Positions 20,873-32,755 of a DNA stretch of 64,000 nt are shown piece by piece (within the stretch, counting starts at the first letter, position 1; each line of letters starts with the position of its first letter). The notes beneath the pieces were generated by a model that was not told the DNA's origin, did no database searches, and saw only the letters and a list, made by a program, of their open reading frames with translations. This stretch comes from Liolophura sinensis (Eukaryota; Mollusca; Polyplacophora; Chitonida; Chitonidae). The translations under genes were made by a program, and so were the position numbers. The stretch is taken from the NCBI RefSeq assembly GCF_032854445.1, contig NC_088306.1, forward strand, positions 7,625,924 to 7,689,923. Direction: 5' to 3'.

Positions 20873-21146
20873 GGGGGCCTCCGGGGCTCAGTCGGTTAGC
20901 GCGCTAGCGCAGCGTAATGACCCAGAAGCCTCTCACCAATGCGGTCGCTGTGAGTTCAAGTCCAGCTCATGCTGGCTTCCTCTCCGGCTGTAAGTGGGAA
21001 GTTCTGACAGCAACCTGCGGATGGTCGTGGGCTTCCCCAGGGCTTTGCCCGGTTTCCTCCCACCATAATGCTGACCGCCGTCGTGTAAGTGAAATATTCT
21101 TGAGTACGGCGTAAAACACAAATCAAATAAATAAATAAATAAAAAT
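20873..21146 (+). mobile_element. tRNA-derived SINE, full length
   Basis: Head 'ggggcctccggggctcagtc' with A-box-like 'ggttagcgcgctagcg', B-box-like 'gtgagttcaagtccagctc', core, and a tail of repeated AAAT. One of the least diverged copies. Confidence 0.93.
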
Positions 21147-21599
21147 TTTACTGGAATATAAGCGCGTGTTCGTCATTAACGCTAAACCTCTCCAGAAAAC
21201 AAGTAAACAATGGCGATTGCTCGTCCTCACATGTCATACGGCCAATACTTCAGAATCAGAATTGCAATGAATTCAACACAGGTTTTTCTTGGCCTGTTTT
21301 GTCGAGGCTCGAAATTGGAAACCATTAAAGGGATTATTTGTAATTACAGGAGTTAAATGATTGTAAGATTTTCATGCGATCTTTATTTGAAGGAGCAAGC
21401 CATATTTGTAATCATACTTCCTCAAATTATTCTAGTTTTAGATTGTCGTGTCAGATTATCACCTTTAAATTGCTAAGCGTATTGGTAATTACAGAGATTT
21501 TGTGATACCGATTTACGGTCGTTTCACACTATGATTATGTGTGGTAACATGAACTCCCTCCTGTCCGTAAATTGGCAGTGACAATGTCTAACATTTGCC

Positions 21600-21910
21600 G
21601 CGTTGTTGTTGACTTAAACCATACACTCTTTATTAGATTGTACTAAGTGTCCTCATAAACATGGTTAGAAACTCACCACACTGGATATATGAACGGTTGC
21701 AATCAAAGCGAAAGTGAGATACATATTTCAATATCTTATAAAACTGTATGTGCTAGCATTGTACACGATTTGAATACTGGTTTCACTCATTAGAACATAC
21801 CTTGAACATACCTTGCGTCTTTCTTACATCATCGAAAACTGACTGCTAATATTTGCATGATTCCGTCCTGATTTCTACTTTCCATACTTTCTTAGTTCTT
21901 TGTTAGTTTG
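21600..21910 (+). repeat. Family A fragment
   Basis: 'ggatatatgaacggttgca' with 'atcaaagcgaaagtgag', then a duplicated 'agaacataccttg' and 'tttcttagttctttg'. Confidence 0.55.
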
Positions 21911-22094
21911 CAACAGGCATTACGGGGTCACGGATGAGTGATCCATTATAATTAAGACTGAAACCAGTTTCCAGCTGTCTTTTTCTCAGGACAGAAACTT
22001 TCATTCCGTAGGCCGGAGATGACTCAGGAGACGTTTGCACAATGTAGACATATGGAGACGACACGAAAATTGCCTGGAATACAGTCAAAGACTT

Positions 22095-22195
22095 ACAGCA
22101 TAGATGGTAAAACCAGAACATCATGGCCAAATGGTCACAGGTAACGGTTTGGAAACGGCCTTTTGTCATTTAACCTCAGTTAGGGTCCGCTGACA
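22095..22195 (+). repeat. Family B 5' half
   Basis: 'gccaaatggtcacaggtaac' and 'aacctcagttagggt'. Confidence 0.55.
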
Positions 22196-22199
22196 ATTG

Positions 22200-22760
22200 T
22201 GAGGTGGAAATGTACTGTTCTCTATGTGTAAGAGATTTTCAGTGTTATCGTGTGTTCTCAAAAAATAGTAATATGCCTATTGCATAATAAAATCTGCGTC
22301 ACACCTTCGACGTAAATACATAAATAATATTTAATCTACAAAGAACGGACAAATATTACCTCGGCAACATTGGACTGATCAGAACAAACGTTTTGATAAA
22401 CAAAACCACCACGCCATGTTCTTTGATTTGTGCTTGATCAAAGCAAGGTCACTGGAAGAGGCTTATTCAAAATGCTTTAGGGCCTATTGTAAGCACATTT
22501 AATATACAATCACATTAAAACTCCGTATCATCGGGACTGATTCAATTTAACTCGTTTGTGGTTTTCTTCTACCTTTTTATTTTTTTCTACCTTTTTAATA
22601 GTAGGAAATCACACTTTAGTTAGTAGCCTCACTGAATATAGACTTACTTATCACTACGTACGTGCACAATGATTGGACCATGATGATTATAATCATATAA
22701 AAATGCCCTCAGAATTTAAAGCCTGCTTTTTTTTTCGAATTTGATTGTCAAAATCTATCA
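22200..22760. other. No supported feature
   Basis: AT-rich, with a T9 run near 22730. Nothing coding. Confidence 0.35.
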
Positions 22761-22761
22761 T

Positions 22762-22935
22762 TAGGTACCCTGCCTGGTATTTAACCCCTGTTTAGTTCAC
22801 GTGTATTTGTTCGCTGGCCTGGTATTTAACGTTCGTGTTGTCCACGTGTATTTGTTTGTTTCCCTGTTATTTAAAGCATGTGTAGTTAACGTGTACTTGT
22901 TTCCTTGCCTTTTGAATGCATTTAACATCCGTGTG
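22762..22935 (-). repeat. Inverted arm of the 45-bp satellite
   Basis: About four units in reverse orientation to the main array. 'tttaaagcatgtgtagtta' with 'cgtgtacttgtttccttgcc' is the near-exact reverse complement of the first units at 23866-23920. Confidence 0.85.
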
Positions 22936-23334
22936 GTGTAAGAGTATTTAAGTCCTATTACGATAGCGTCCTACCACAGGCTGTTCTCAATATTACACTT
23001 TTACAGTGCAACAGTCACTCTGCTGGAAGTCTATGCTAAGGACTACTGGTCACAGTGTATTACACATCCTTCACGCTGAGCACCAAATGATCCAGGAACT
23101 ACAAAAGTTCCCGTCGTCAAATTTCTAGACAAGACATAATATCCGGACAAGGAAATGTAAGTCAGAATGTCTACTTACACAACATGGTGAATCCGATTAC
23201 ACATTATATATTTCGCTTTCTCGTATCCAGGTTATTACCAGCGGACAACTTCATATTTAATTTCAGTTCAGTTATGTGGTATACCGTAAAATAGCCAAGA
23301 TTTGAGTTATATAATAATCTGCTCTCTTCCCCCG

Positions 23335-23495
23335 TCCACGTTGCTAGCATGCCAGCGCAGAGGAATGATTCACGAGCCTCTCATCAAAACGGTCGCTTAA
23401 GTTGGCTTCTTCTCTGGGCGTACGCGGAAAGGTATAGCAATGCTGTCCCCCGTCTTAAAACCGAAATACTTTTCAGTACGGAGTAGTAGTTAATA
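23335..23495 (+). mobile_element. SINE fragment, diverged
   Basis: 'gctagcatgccagcgcag', 'cacgagcctctcatc' and 'cgtacgcggaaagg' followed by a shortened tail. Confidence 0.6.
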
Positions 23496-23689
23496 GGCCT
23501 ACTCTTATATGAATTACTGTTATTGATTGATTTGTATTTATGCTGAAGATGATTTCACCTAAACCACGGTGATCAGATTCATGGGTGGGAGAAGCCCGGG
23601 TGCCCAGGGTAAACAACCGCCATTCGCCAGGCACATGATAAACCCCATGACTTAAATCTGCAGCTGAAACAGCAAGACCTGGGTTGAAA

Positions 23690-23808
23690 CCTGGCGACCT
23701 CTTATTTGCACCACTCTTCCGGTTCCTCCTGCCGTAATTCTTGTCGCCGTCGTATAGGTGAAATATTCTTGGGTACGGCGCAAAACAGCAATCAAATAAA
23801 GAAAGAAG
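23690..23808 (+). mobile_element. SINE 3' part
   Basis: 'ccgtcgtataggtgaaatat' then 'gggtacggcgcaaaacagc' and an AAATAAAG tail. Confidence 0.8.
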
Positions 23809-23861
23809 AAGAAGGCTGCATATATTAAATTCAGTTAACTGAAATTTTTCTACGCAAGACA

Positions 23862-25415
23862 TACGCAAGGCAAGGAAACAAGTACACGCTAACTACACAT
23901 GCTTTAAACAGCAGGGAAACAAACAAATACACGTGAACTACACTGACGTTAAATACCAGACAACCAAACAAATACACGTGGACTACACTGACGTTAAATA
24001 CCAGACAAGCAAACAAATACACGTGGACTACACCGACGTTAAATACCAGACAAGTAAAACAGTACACGTGGACTACACCAACGTTAAATACCAGGCAAGC
24101 AAACAAATACATGTGAACTAAACAGGGGTAAATAGCAGACAAGCAAAGAAGTACACGTGGACGAAACAGGTGTTGAATACCAGGCAAGCAAACAAATACC
24201 CGTAAACTGCATAAACGTTAAATACCCCGTAAGCAAACAAATACACGTGGACAACATCGACGTTAAACACCAGTCAAGCAAACAAATACACGTGAACTTC
24301 AATGACGTTAAATTTCAGACAAGCGAACAAGTGCACTTGAACTACACCGACGTTAAATACCTGGGAAGGAAACAAATGTACATGGATAAAAACGACCTTA
24401 AATTCCAGGCAAGCAAATAAATACACACGGATAAAACTGGAGTTAATTATCAGGCAAGCAAACAAATACACGTGGGCTACAAATACTAGACAAGCAAGAA
24501 AGAAAAGTACACGTGGACTACAACTATGTTAAACACCAGGCAATCAAACAAATACACGTGCACAACACTGACGCTATATACCAGACAAACAAACAAATAC
24601 ACGTGGGCTGCACCGACGTTAAATACCAGGCAAGCAAATACACGTGGACTAAACAAGGATCAAATACCAGGCAAGCAAACAAATACACGTGGACTACACT
24701 GATGATAAATACCAGACAAGTAAGAATATGCACTTGGAATACACAACTTTAAATACCAGGCAAGCAAACAAGTACACGTGAACTACACCGACGTTAAATA
24801 CCAGGCAAGCAAAGAAATACCCGTGGACTAAACAGGGATTAAATACCAGGCAAGCAAACAAATACACGTGGATTAAACGGGCGTTTAATATCAGGCAAGC
24901 AAACAAATACACGTCGACAACACCGACGTTAAATACCAGACAAGTAAGAAAGTACAGTTGGACTACACCAACGTTAAATACCAGGCCAGCAAACAAATAC
25001 ACGTGGGATACACCGACGTTAAATACCAGACAAGTAAGAAAGTACAGTTGGACTACACCAACGTTAAATACCAGGCCAGCAAACAAATACACGTGAGCTA
25101 CACTGGCGTTAAATACCAGGCAAGGAAACAAATACACCTGGAATAAACAGGCATCAAATACCAGGCAAACAAACAAGTACACATGAACTACACCGACGTT
25201 AAATACTATGAAAGTAAACAATTACACCTCGACTACACCGACGCTAAATACCAGGGAAGCAAACGAATACACGCGTACGTGGATTAAGTAGATATTAAGT
25301 ACCATGCAACCTACCTAATACAATTAGACAACACAAACCTTAATACCAGCAATGCAACAAATACAGTTAACACTTACACAACATTAACGCTAAATTCTAT
25401 GTAATCAAACAAAAA
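23862..25415 (+). repeat. 45-bp minisatellite array, ~34 units
   Basis: The CACGTG core recurs at 23975, 24020 and 24065 and then CATGTG at 24110, an exact 45-bp spacing. Typical unit parts are 'caaacaaatacacgtgg', 'actacaccgacgttaaat' and 'accaggcaag'. Because 45 is a multiple of three, both strands stay open and give 15-residue peptide repeats, which I regard as a by-product. A two-unit block (about 24950-25040) is repeated exactly around 25030-25075. Units degrade after 25260. Confidence 0.95.
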
Positions 25416-26090
25416 CGCTAAAGTTGCTTATTTGGTTTCTATTTCTATTATTTGCGCAAAGTATAACCTATTGACGTGACTAGTACCAACACACATGTTA
25501 GTAATTCTGGCAAACTTTTTCTTTCGTCAAGAGAAACCACTGGGTTACTGCTGTAACTTTGTTACTTTGGTGGGGTCAAACTGAGCAGTCTGCGTAATAT
25601 GATGATGGCCGTGTAAATCTTTTTAAGCCGTTACCAGGGAGGTAGAGATATGCACTGAATGCACTTTATTTTCGCCATATTCATCTAGTCTGCTATGAAT
25701 AATTTCTGTTCATGCGTAATTAGACTCACAATGTATATTCTTGCCCAGTCCAGGGGTTTCAAGGATAAGTTTTTAAAGATCAATATGGACCAACGCGAAC
25801 CGGATTTAAACCTGCGAGCTCATTGATGAGATGCCCATCCGTTCCGCTGGAAACAATTACTGCATTATTGCCTACCTTACACATGTTTTAAATTATTTTC
25901 ATATGTTTAATGTGATCTTAGTAGTTTAATTAATATTTGTTCTAAATGGCTTTAAAAGCATGTCTGTAATGTTTTTGTATTCTGGATGCCATCAGAAATG
26001 TTAAATGAAACAAACCTCTAAAAGTCAAATTAGGTATCACTAAAAAGACCACTTGAACTATGCATGAATATATTTTCTTTTTAGATTTTT
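25416..26090. other. No supported feature
   Basis: AT-rich unique-looking sequence. Confidence 0.4.
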
Positions 26091-26094
26091 GTGG

Positions 26095-26395
26095 AGAGAG
26101 TTAAAGACATTCAGACATTGGGGTTCTAAGGTGGGCTTTATAGACCATACTATCAAAGCTCAGGAACTCTGACGTCACAGGAAGTTTTTCCAACTCTAAT
26201 CCCAACACTCACTGTTGGAATAGCTCTTTACACACATGAGTAAAAGATTACTGATAAAAGATTCCCAAAAATTCCTTCCTTCTGGTGAACATCAGAAAAC
26301 AACGTAATGTGACGTCAGAGGTCTTAGATACTGTGAATATAGCCCATAAAGGCCACCTTACTATTCAAATATATGAATGCCTTTCAGCACTCTTA
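26095..26395. mobile_element. Palindromic MITE-like element with CRE cores
   Basis: Left arm 'taaggtgggctttatagacc' through 'actctgacgtcac' at about 26130-26180 pairs with the right arm read in reverse, 'taaggtggcctttatgggc' through 'cctctgacgtcac' at about 26310-26360. Similarity continues outwards on both sides for about 35 bp. Confidence 0.65.
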
Positions 26396-26399
26396 AAAG

Positions 26400-27190
26400 T
26401 AAAATCATAGTTTTACGCATAGTGTTTAGTTGTCTGTATGATGGGCTTTTATCTTTCACATTTTATCTTTCTTTCACTTAAAAGGCCATAATATGTTTGT
26501 TGGGTTCTGATATACACTCACCACGATATGGTGAAAATCATGTCCAGTTGGATATAAACATCCATCTGTTCATTCATTTATTCACTCACACATCCAGGTC
26601 GACAAGCCATGACTCACTGTGAAAGAAAAAAAAATACAACAGGCCTGGAACACACTTTTTCACATCCACCCGAAATGATCATGGATTAACACAGTTAACT
26701 GATTCCAGAAGCCGCAGTCTGATATTCACCTACTTGATGACGTAAACGCAAGTATTTTGTCTAAAAATGGCAGCATCACTACGGAATGTTGTAGCTTTTC
26801 TATCAAGAAGTCTCGCCTTTCTTTGGAACGGAGATCAGAATAGTTAGTCATTACTTTGGTCATGGTATGCCGATTAAGCCCAATCTCCGTTTAATCCTAA
26901 TTGTTTATTATTATTCGTAATATATTACACACAGAACAGAATTATTAATTCGGCCCATTTCAGAATTTGCCAAAACGATGGCAAAGCCAGATTGAGTTCA
27001 AGTCTAACCAGCAGGCTAAACTGAGCCTCGGGGGACGGTCATTACGCTGGTTAACGTTTCCGCCCTGAAGGATTCTTTAACAGATGTTTTACATGCCACA
27101 AGATAAGTTTAAAAGAAATCATTTGTTAATGGGAGACAAAAATAGAACCACATATCGCCGAAGGTGAAGCATCGTCTTATTATCAGGTAC
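26400..27190. other. No supported feature
   Basis: A short 'cattcatttattcactcaca' run near 26570. No gene seen. Confidence 0.35.
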
Positions 27191-27194
27191 ACAC

Positions 27195-27300
27195 TTAACG
27201 TCTGCGATGGACTGCATTTCCAGAGTCTATGCGTCGAAACAGATTCTGGTATACCTACAGTCAACCATACTGCTCTGTCTCTATACTCGCAAGGCCAGTT
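27195..27300 (-). repeat. Family A 3' end fragment
   Basis: 'gagtctatgcgtcgaaacag' and 'ggtatacctacagtcaacc'. Confidence 0.6.
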
Positions 27301-27784
27301 ACAAAAACGACGTTCAGGTCCATCTTTCCATATATACTTATACAACAAGCAACTCCATGAACAACGAGACATCCCCTGAATATGTAATCCTTGTATGTAG
27401 ATGTACTGAAGGCTTTGTTGCCTTTGGCGTTAATATAACGGTGACCGCTTTGGTTCATCGAAACAATAAGTGATGCAATTCTCCCTATTAAGCCTTTGTG
27501 AGAAATGGTAGTATAGGGAGTAGAGAAATCAAAAAGAGGAGATGTCCTTATAGAGTACGTGTATCTGAGCGTCTAGTTCTTCAGAGCGACGTGTATAGTT
27601 TTAATAAATCCATATACTTTGGACACCTAAGTTGTTTTTGCAATTACACAACTATCCTTTTCCCAAAATTACAATAATTATTCCAGGCAGTCGTTTGGTG
27701 TTACCTTCATGCTAATACAATGCACGGCGTCCAAAGATTACATATAATACGCCTGTGTCGAGATGCGATATAACGACAACAAAT

Positions 27785-27964
27785 TCAAGTTCTGTCAAAG
27801 GTAGGTAAATAGGCATAAGTGCCGTAAAGTGGCGACCTTATTGTGTATTGGAATGTCACCTCGTTACCATAATGTTGTAACTCCGTATTGAACTTGCACA
27901 ACATGGATCGTTCTGTAGAATAAGACGGTAACCAGGACAATAATGCTACATAGACGATATACAT
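27785..27964 (-). CDS. Candidate small secreted protein or first exon
   Basis: An ATG at 27964 opens 59 codons to a TGA at the left end. It begins with a hydrophobic stretch, MYIVYVALLSWLPSYS, compatible with a signal peptide, then a polar part with one cysteine (RSMLCKFNTELQHYG). No repeat match and no known domain were recognised. A strong donor-like 'ggc|gtaagt' lies about 70 bp upstream, so the frame could also be internal to another transcript. Composition resembles the surroundings, so this is weak. Confidence 0.25.
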   Translation of the reverse strand: MYIVYVALLSWLPSYSTERSMLCKFNTELQHYGNEVTFQYTIRSPLYGTYAYLPTFDRT

Positions 27965-28439
27965 TCTTACACATCTATTACAATAAAGTAGGTAATATTT
28001 TAGCTTCAGATTACTATGCCTACACTCTGGTGACTTACGCCAAAGCTCTCTACAGCGACGCGTCATACGAACTATAAAAAGAGCGCTTATGACAGGGTGC
28101 TGCTATACGTTGTTCCTAACTCTTGAGAAAGCCTAACTTGGCTTGACAATGTGAATCTGATATTGGCCAATTTAAAAGAAGAATTAAAAAACAATGTATA
28201 CCATGCGATGAAAAGAGACCCTAAATGAAATTATCGGTTGATCGTTTCTAACGCTGTTTTATACATCTGCACTATTTTTATATAAATTATGCACAATATG
28301 ATCCTAACGGCCACTAGAAACAATCCTGTTATAGAATACCGATTAGATATAACAGTGGTGAGTCTAAGCCTGTAAACATGACGATGTGCCTCGCACGGAT
28401 TCAAAAGATACAGCTGTCAAACCTTGTTTAATTGTTATT

Positions 28440-28730
28440 TGACCTGGAACTCATGCATGGACTACGAATTTGAACTTTGATATGGATTTCATGCCTGGAA
28501 TATCCACTGTCTGCCCGACATCATTGAAAACTGATGACTGCTTCTCTCTTGTGTGTTATCGGCTTTATTTCCTGTTTGTATAATTTCTTACATACCTTTG
28601 CCTTTGGGAGTAGTGTTGCTAGTGTTAAACGTTGTTTTGGAAATAGATCTTGCGATTATCGACTTGGAACGCCCTTTACGGACTGCGAATGGTATATGAA
28701 TGTCGGACATGACGCTTATATTCCTACTAG
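28440..28730 (+). repeat. Family A 3' half, variant subfamily
   Basis: 'cgattatcgacttggaacgc' and 'atgaatgtcggacatgacgc' are shared with 57060-57140 and 2290-2345. These differ from the 'gtttcgacgcat' subfamily. Confidence 0.65.
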
Positions 28731-29147
28731 TGGTAGAAATGCGATGCGAGTGTAGAGAGCGATAAATACGCTGTAAGGAGCATGTATTATGCTTTTAAAA
28801 GCATGTTTATGCAGGATTAAGTATACACAATCCCTGACGACCATTTGGTGCCTGACAATTAAGTTCCACGCTTAACGGTGTGATGATTAGCACCCTCTTA
28901 GCATAAGATTACGTTTGAAACTCCGTCGTAGGAGCTACTGTCAAGGAAAACATGCAGAGACTGAAAACCTGGATAAAACTAACTTGACCATTTGGTAGGT
29001 ATTATCGTTCTTGAAACATGATTGCTTGAAGATGGTAGATTTATTTTTTTATTCAATTTTTATTGTTGGTGAAATTTATACTTTTATAAATTTATACAAT
29101 GCCAAACAAAAGAGCCTAGGATAATCTGCATTTGGCAAGCCACTGAA

Positions 29148-29148
29148 G

Positions 29149-29222
<74 letters not shown>
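29148..29222. repeat. (TA)n microsatellite
   Basis: About 75 bp of alternating TA with a single phase break. Confidence 0.97.
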
Positions 29223-29224
<2 letters not shown>

Positions 29225-29489
29225 GCCGTATCAACTGAAGACAAGTGATCCTCAATGAATATTAGCCTGCTCAGATGGGCGCAACAGCTTATTACTATCA
29301 AGACCTCACCAGTGGGAGCGTATGTTGCAGATATTAAGACATGTCCTTTTATACACTGAATAATACAACGATATACCCCGATTCAACATTTTGGAGTGTG
29401 CATCCAGCTGATGGGCGAAGGCTGGATTATGCTCACTTCGGGGTTGCCTTGGCTACATGCATGTGTCGTCTCCAGCATGTCATCAACGT

Positions 29490-29565
29490 GGAGAGCCGCC
29501 GTCGTACAGGTGAAATATTCGTGAGTACAGCTTAAAACACCAATCAAATAAATAAATCAACGTGG
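29490..29565 (+). mobile_element. SINE 3' tail fragment
   Basis: 'gccgccgtcgtacaggtgaa' to 'acaccaatcaaataaataaa'. Weaker similarity reaches back to about 29395. Confidence 0.8.
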
Positions 29566-29569
29566 GGTG

Positions 29570-30430
29570 CCATTAACAGCAGTGTATATATAGGCATAAC
29601 TATCTTTAAAGTTAAAGTTAGTACATGCATATGTCCTCATAGCTATAGTACTAATAAGCAAATATGTTAAATCATGTAACTCTGCTGCATAGCTGATGAA
29701 AATAAAAACTGTAACCAGTCCTGCTCGGCTGACTGAGGGTGTGGCACTTTGCTCCGCATCATTCTGAACGTTGGTAAGCGACCATTTTTAGGTGTGACTT
29801 GCGGCATATTGGTGAAAGACAAGTGGTCTCGAGCGAACGTCATGTAGCATCACACGAAAGAGCAACATCAATCGTCATATTACAACTTAGACTCCAAAAA
29901 CAATCGGAGCAAGGTGAGGTTGGCCATTCCTTGCTCTGCCTGGTGTAACGGAGCGATTGAAAGGCAAAAAAAAGCACTAAACGAAGTAAAACTATTAGAT
30001 AAAAAAAAAAACCCATCAAGCATTGTCCATGAAAGTAGTTCGACTTATTTTGAGGGGTTTAAACATCATAGTCTACTGTGGTCTGTAGTGTTCAGTTTGT
30101 TTAAAGATCCGTTCTACTCATGCTTTCATAGATCTATATCAAGCAGCCTGTATGAGTTATGTGGCAAAATCCTAATGTGACGTCACTGGTCCCAATATAG
30201 TTGAAAATGCCACTGTATATGTACTAGGTTCAAAAATTTCTTTAAAAATCAAACTGTATGTCTCATGTTTTTCATGTTATATATGACTTTCGTTAGCGTT
30301 TCCAGTGTCTTTAACGGGATACGCCTTATTCTCTCGGCTAGGGCCCATTCCCTGTGGTACAATGATCGCGTAGACCGAGTATAAAGAATTGGAATGAATG
30401 TAGATAATTTTTTGAGCAGTGAGGGTGTCA
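29570..30430. other. No supported feature
   Basis: Contains a TGACGTCA at about 30179. Otherwise unplaced AT-rich sequence. Confidence 0.35.
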
Positions 30431-30434
30431 CAGT

Positions 30435-32755
30435 CGTCAGGTATTATCTATGCATAACCCAATGTTTTTTTCCAACCTATTAGGTTGTGCGGCATCCGAT
30501 GACAAAGCGGTCACATTGTGATTGGACATAATGCCATCTAATCAGCGAAACACATCCCAAGGTTAATGTTGGTAGTCTCTCCCCAGCCAACTGGCTGGGC
30601 TCTCAGCGGAGAACAATTGCAGACAGTGTGGCCAGTGTGGATCACGCAACGTACACATTCTCTTTGTCCCGATGGGCAATGCCATTGTGAGAGGTGATCT
30701 TGAGTAGACTTCGTTGAACCGATCGTACAATAAGTCCATGAATCTACAGACTCTGGTCACGCAGTTTTCTTGCAATATAGAATTTTTGCAGGGCTACGTA
30801 TAGGATACGGATGCTAGGGTTTTTACTTTGTACTTACGGCAACGAGGAGACATTCTAATGTGTGTATACACTGTATATGTACTGTGTCGTCTTGTGATAG
30901 AGCGAATCTACGTCACCAAAGCGATACCAACACATAATTTTTATGGGAAAGTCACCAGACATGAAATCCCACCCAATCCTGTTGTACTGACAACGAGCCA
31001 ACCTGTCCTGTTCTCTCGTTTTTTCTCAGCTTTGAGGATAAAAGCAAACAAGCCTCAGGTACCATGTTCAGAGGCATTGGCATGATCCGTCCTAGGTTTC
31101 ATTTCAGACCTCTCGAGTACACTTTTCAAATTGGTAAATTCTGTTGCAGGAATTTGGATCAATTTTACTGTACTGATGTGAGAGACTTGTGAATATCTGT
31201 TGCTTGCCAAAGGCTAAATCCCTATCTGTTGAGTCAATGTGGTAGTAATTGTAGATATAAGCGGATTCGGTCTTGGCAAACTATAACAAAAATTGTTATA
31301 ACACAACGGTATGTTTTTTGTTTGACTGTACGGGTTTTGGGTGAAAAGCCACAACGTCGAAATGAAAAAAAATGTATGCAAAGATTTTTAGTGTATGTAT
31401 ACATGCATATAAGTGGTAGAAATTGCCAGTTAAGGCGGAAGACCTTTATATGACGACCTCCAATAAAAAGGAAATAGAGAAAAATTAAAACAGTGATTTA
31501 GAATAGTAACAAACCAGGAATAGACGCTATTGGTAGTGATTTCAAAAAAATATCAAAAAAGTCCATTCAAACGTGAAAAACACTTTGTTATGCTTCTGAT
31601 CTGTGCGAATTTACTGGTGGAAATCTTTTTTCCATGAGAACAGTTTTGGTCGACTTTTCCCCCTTCAATAAGCTCATTTCCACGCCGAGCCACGTTGAAA
31701 TGCCTTCATGTCTGCGTTCTCGAGTCTTTTTTCGTAAACCAGCAGCCTTAAATTTACCCAGGATTTAGTTTACCTTAAGGCTTCAGGAGAAATTCAAAAT
31801 TAACAAAGTTTTTTTCTTTCAGAAACAACGTTTTTACACCGTGCCATGAAGGTCAGGAAAGGTTGGTACAAAACTGTCTTGATCAGTCAGTTCCAAGCCT
31901 GAAGCATACTTCCGACCGGATTTACTTTGCTTCCATTCCTTTCAACCCACTCGGGAAAGATTTAAGAAGATTTCAAATAACTAGAACATAATTTCACTTT
32001 TTTTTCGTCTAGGAGCTCAGGATGTTTTCTTTCTGTAGGCGGTTTGTGTTATTTCTTCACGATGGAAACTATAACTCAATTCAAGATATTTATTTCGGTT
32101 TTTTACATCCCATAATCATATAAACGAAGCAATTAATTATTTATTGAAAAAAGGAACGGATATTAACAAGGGATTTTTCTGTATCAGATACATGATCTGT
32201 TATTGTCATTTTTGTCGAATTTTTTTTTCCCAATTGTTGGTATTGAATTCAGTGAAATATTTTACTAAACTGAATGTGTGAAATTGAAAGTGTGATCTCG
32301 TCATGTGCGACCAATCGAATAAAAATATGTCCAAGTGTACTTTATACGATTTGCACCTTTCCACTATAATACTAACTATGACACATGCGTTATCAAAGCA
32401 GAATGGCAGTTCGCCCTTGAAGGAAGGACTTTAATTAAACGATTGTTTTCTAATGATGGAAATCATGTACTACAGTCCAAAAAATATCAGTGTAAATAAT
32501 CTCACACGGTTTAATGGTGTACGTCAACTTGCGCTTACTAATTGTTTTTTTCAAACAGATACCTTGCGTCACTTTCTCACTGGCCTACTTATACATGTAC
32601 CACGCCAACTGAACACTTGTTTAGTGTTCCTGCTAAAATCTCAACTAGAATTCCTTGATATATCAGTGAGGAATTTTGCTTTCTCTTTTAACCTTTTCAC
32701 ATCCACTGAGAGTCGTGGGATGCATTTATCCTGGGCACTTCGTTACTTCACATAT
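30435..32755. repeat. Diverged tandem duplication, copy 1
   Basis: Aligns in order with 33988-36320. Anchors include 'cataacccaatg' (30455), 'cattctctttgtccc' (30656), 'tggtagtaattgtaga' (31240), 'aagctcatttccacgccga' (31671), 'caattaattatttatt' (32129), 'gttcctgctaaaatct' (32625) and 'cctgggcacttcg' (32729). No reading frame is preserved between the copies. The S3 SINE at 30985-31140 is present only here. Confidence 0.85.
30985..31140 (+). mobile_element. S3-type SINE inside duplication copy 1
   Basis: 'cctgttgtactgacaacg' with 'gagccaacctgtcctgttc', then 'ggtaccatgttcag' and 'catgatccgtcctaggttt'. Confidence 0.55.

Larger units (their letters stand above)
22936..23861. other. Spacer between inverted satellite arms
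   Basis: Holds two SINE fragments, 23335-23495 and 23690-23808, both plus strand. No transposase or other coding region is recognisable. Confidence 0.5.

Noticed and set aside
23831-25221. Long open frames on both strands with 15-residue peptide repeats
   Set aside because: The 45-bp unit length is a multiple of three, so frames stay open by arithmetic. Both strands are open together, and units with indels break the frame.
29148-29222. TA-rich tract as an origin or promoter
   Set aside because: It is a simple (TA)n microsatellite with no supporting context.
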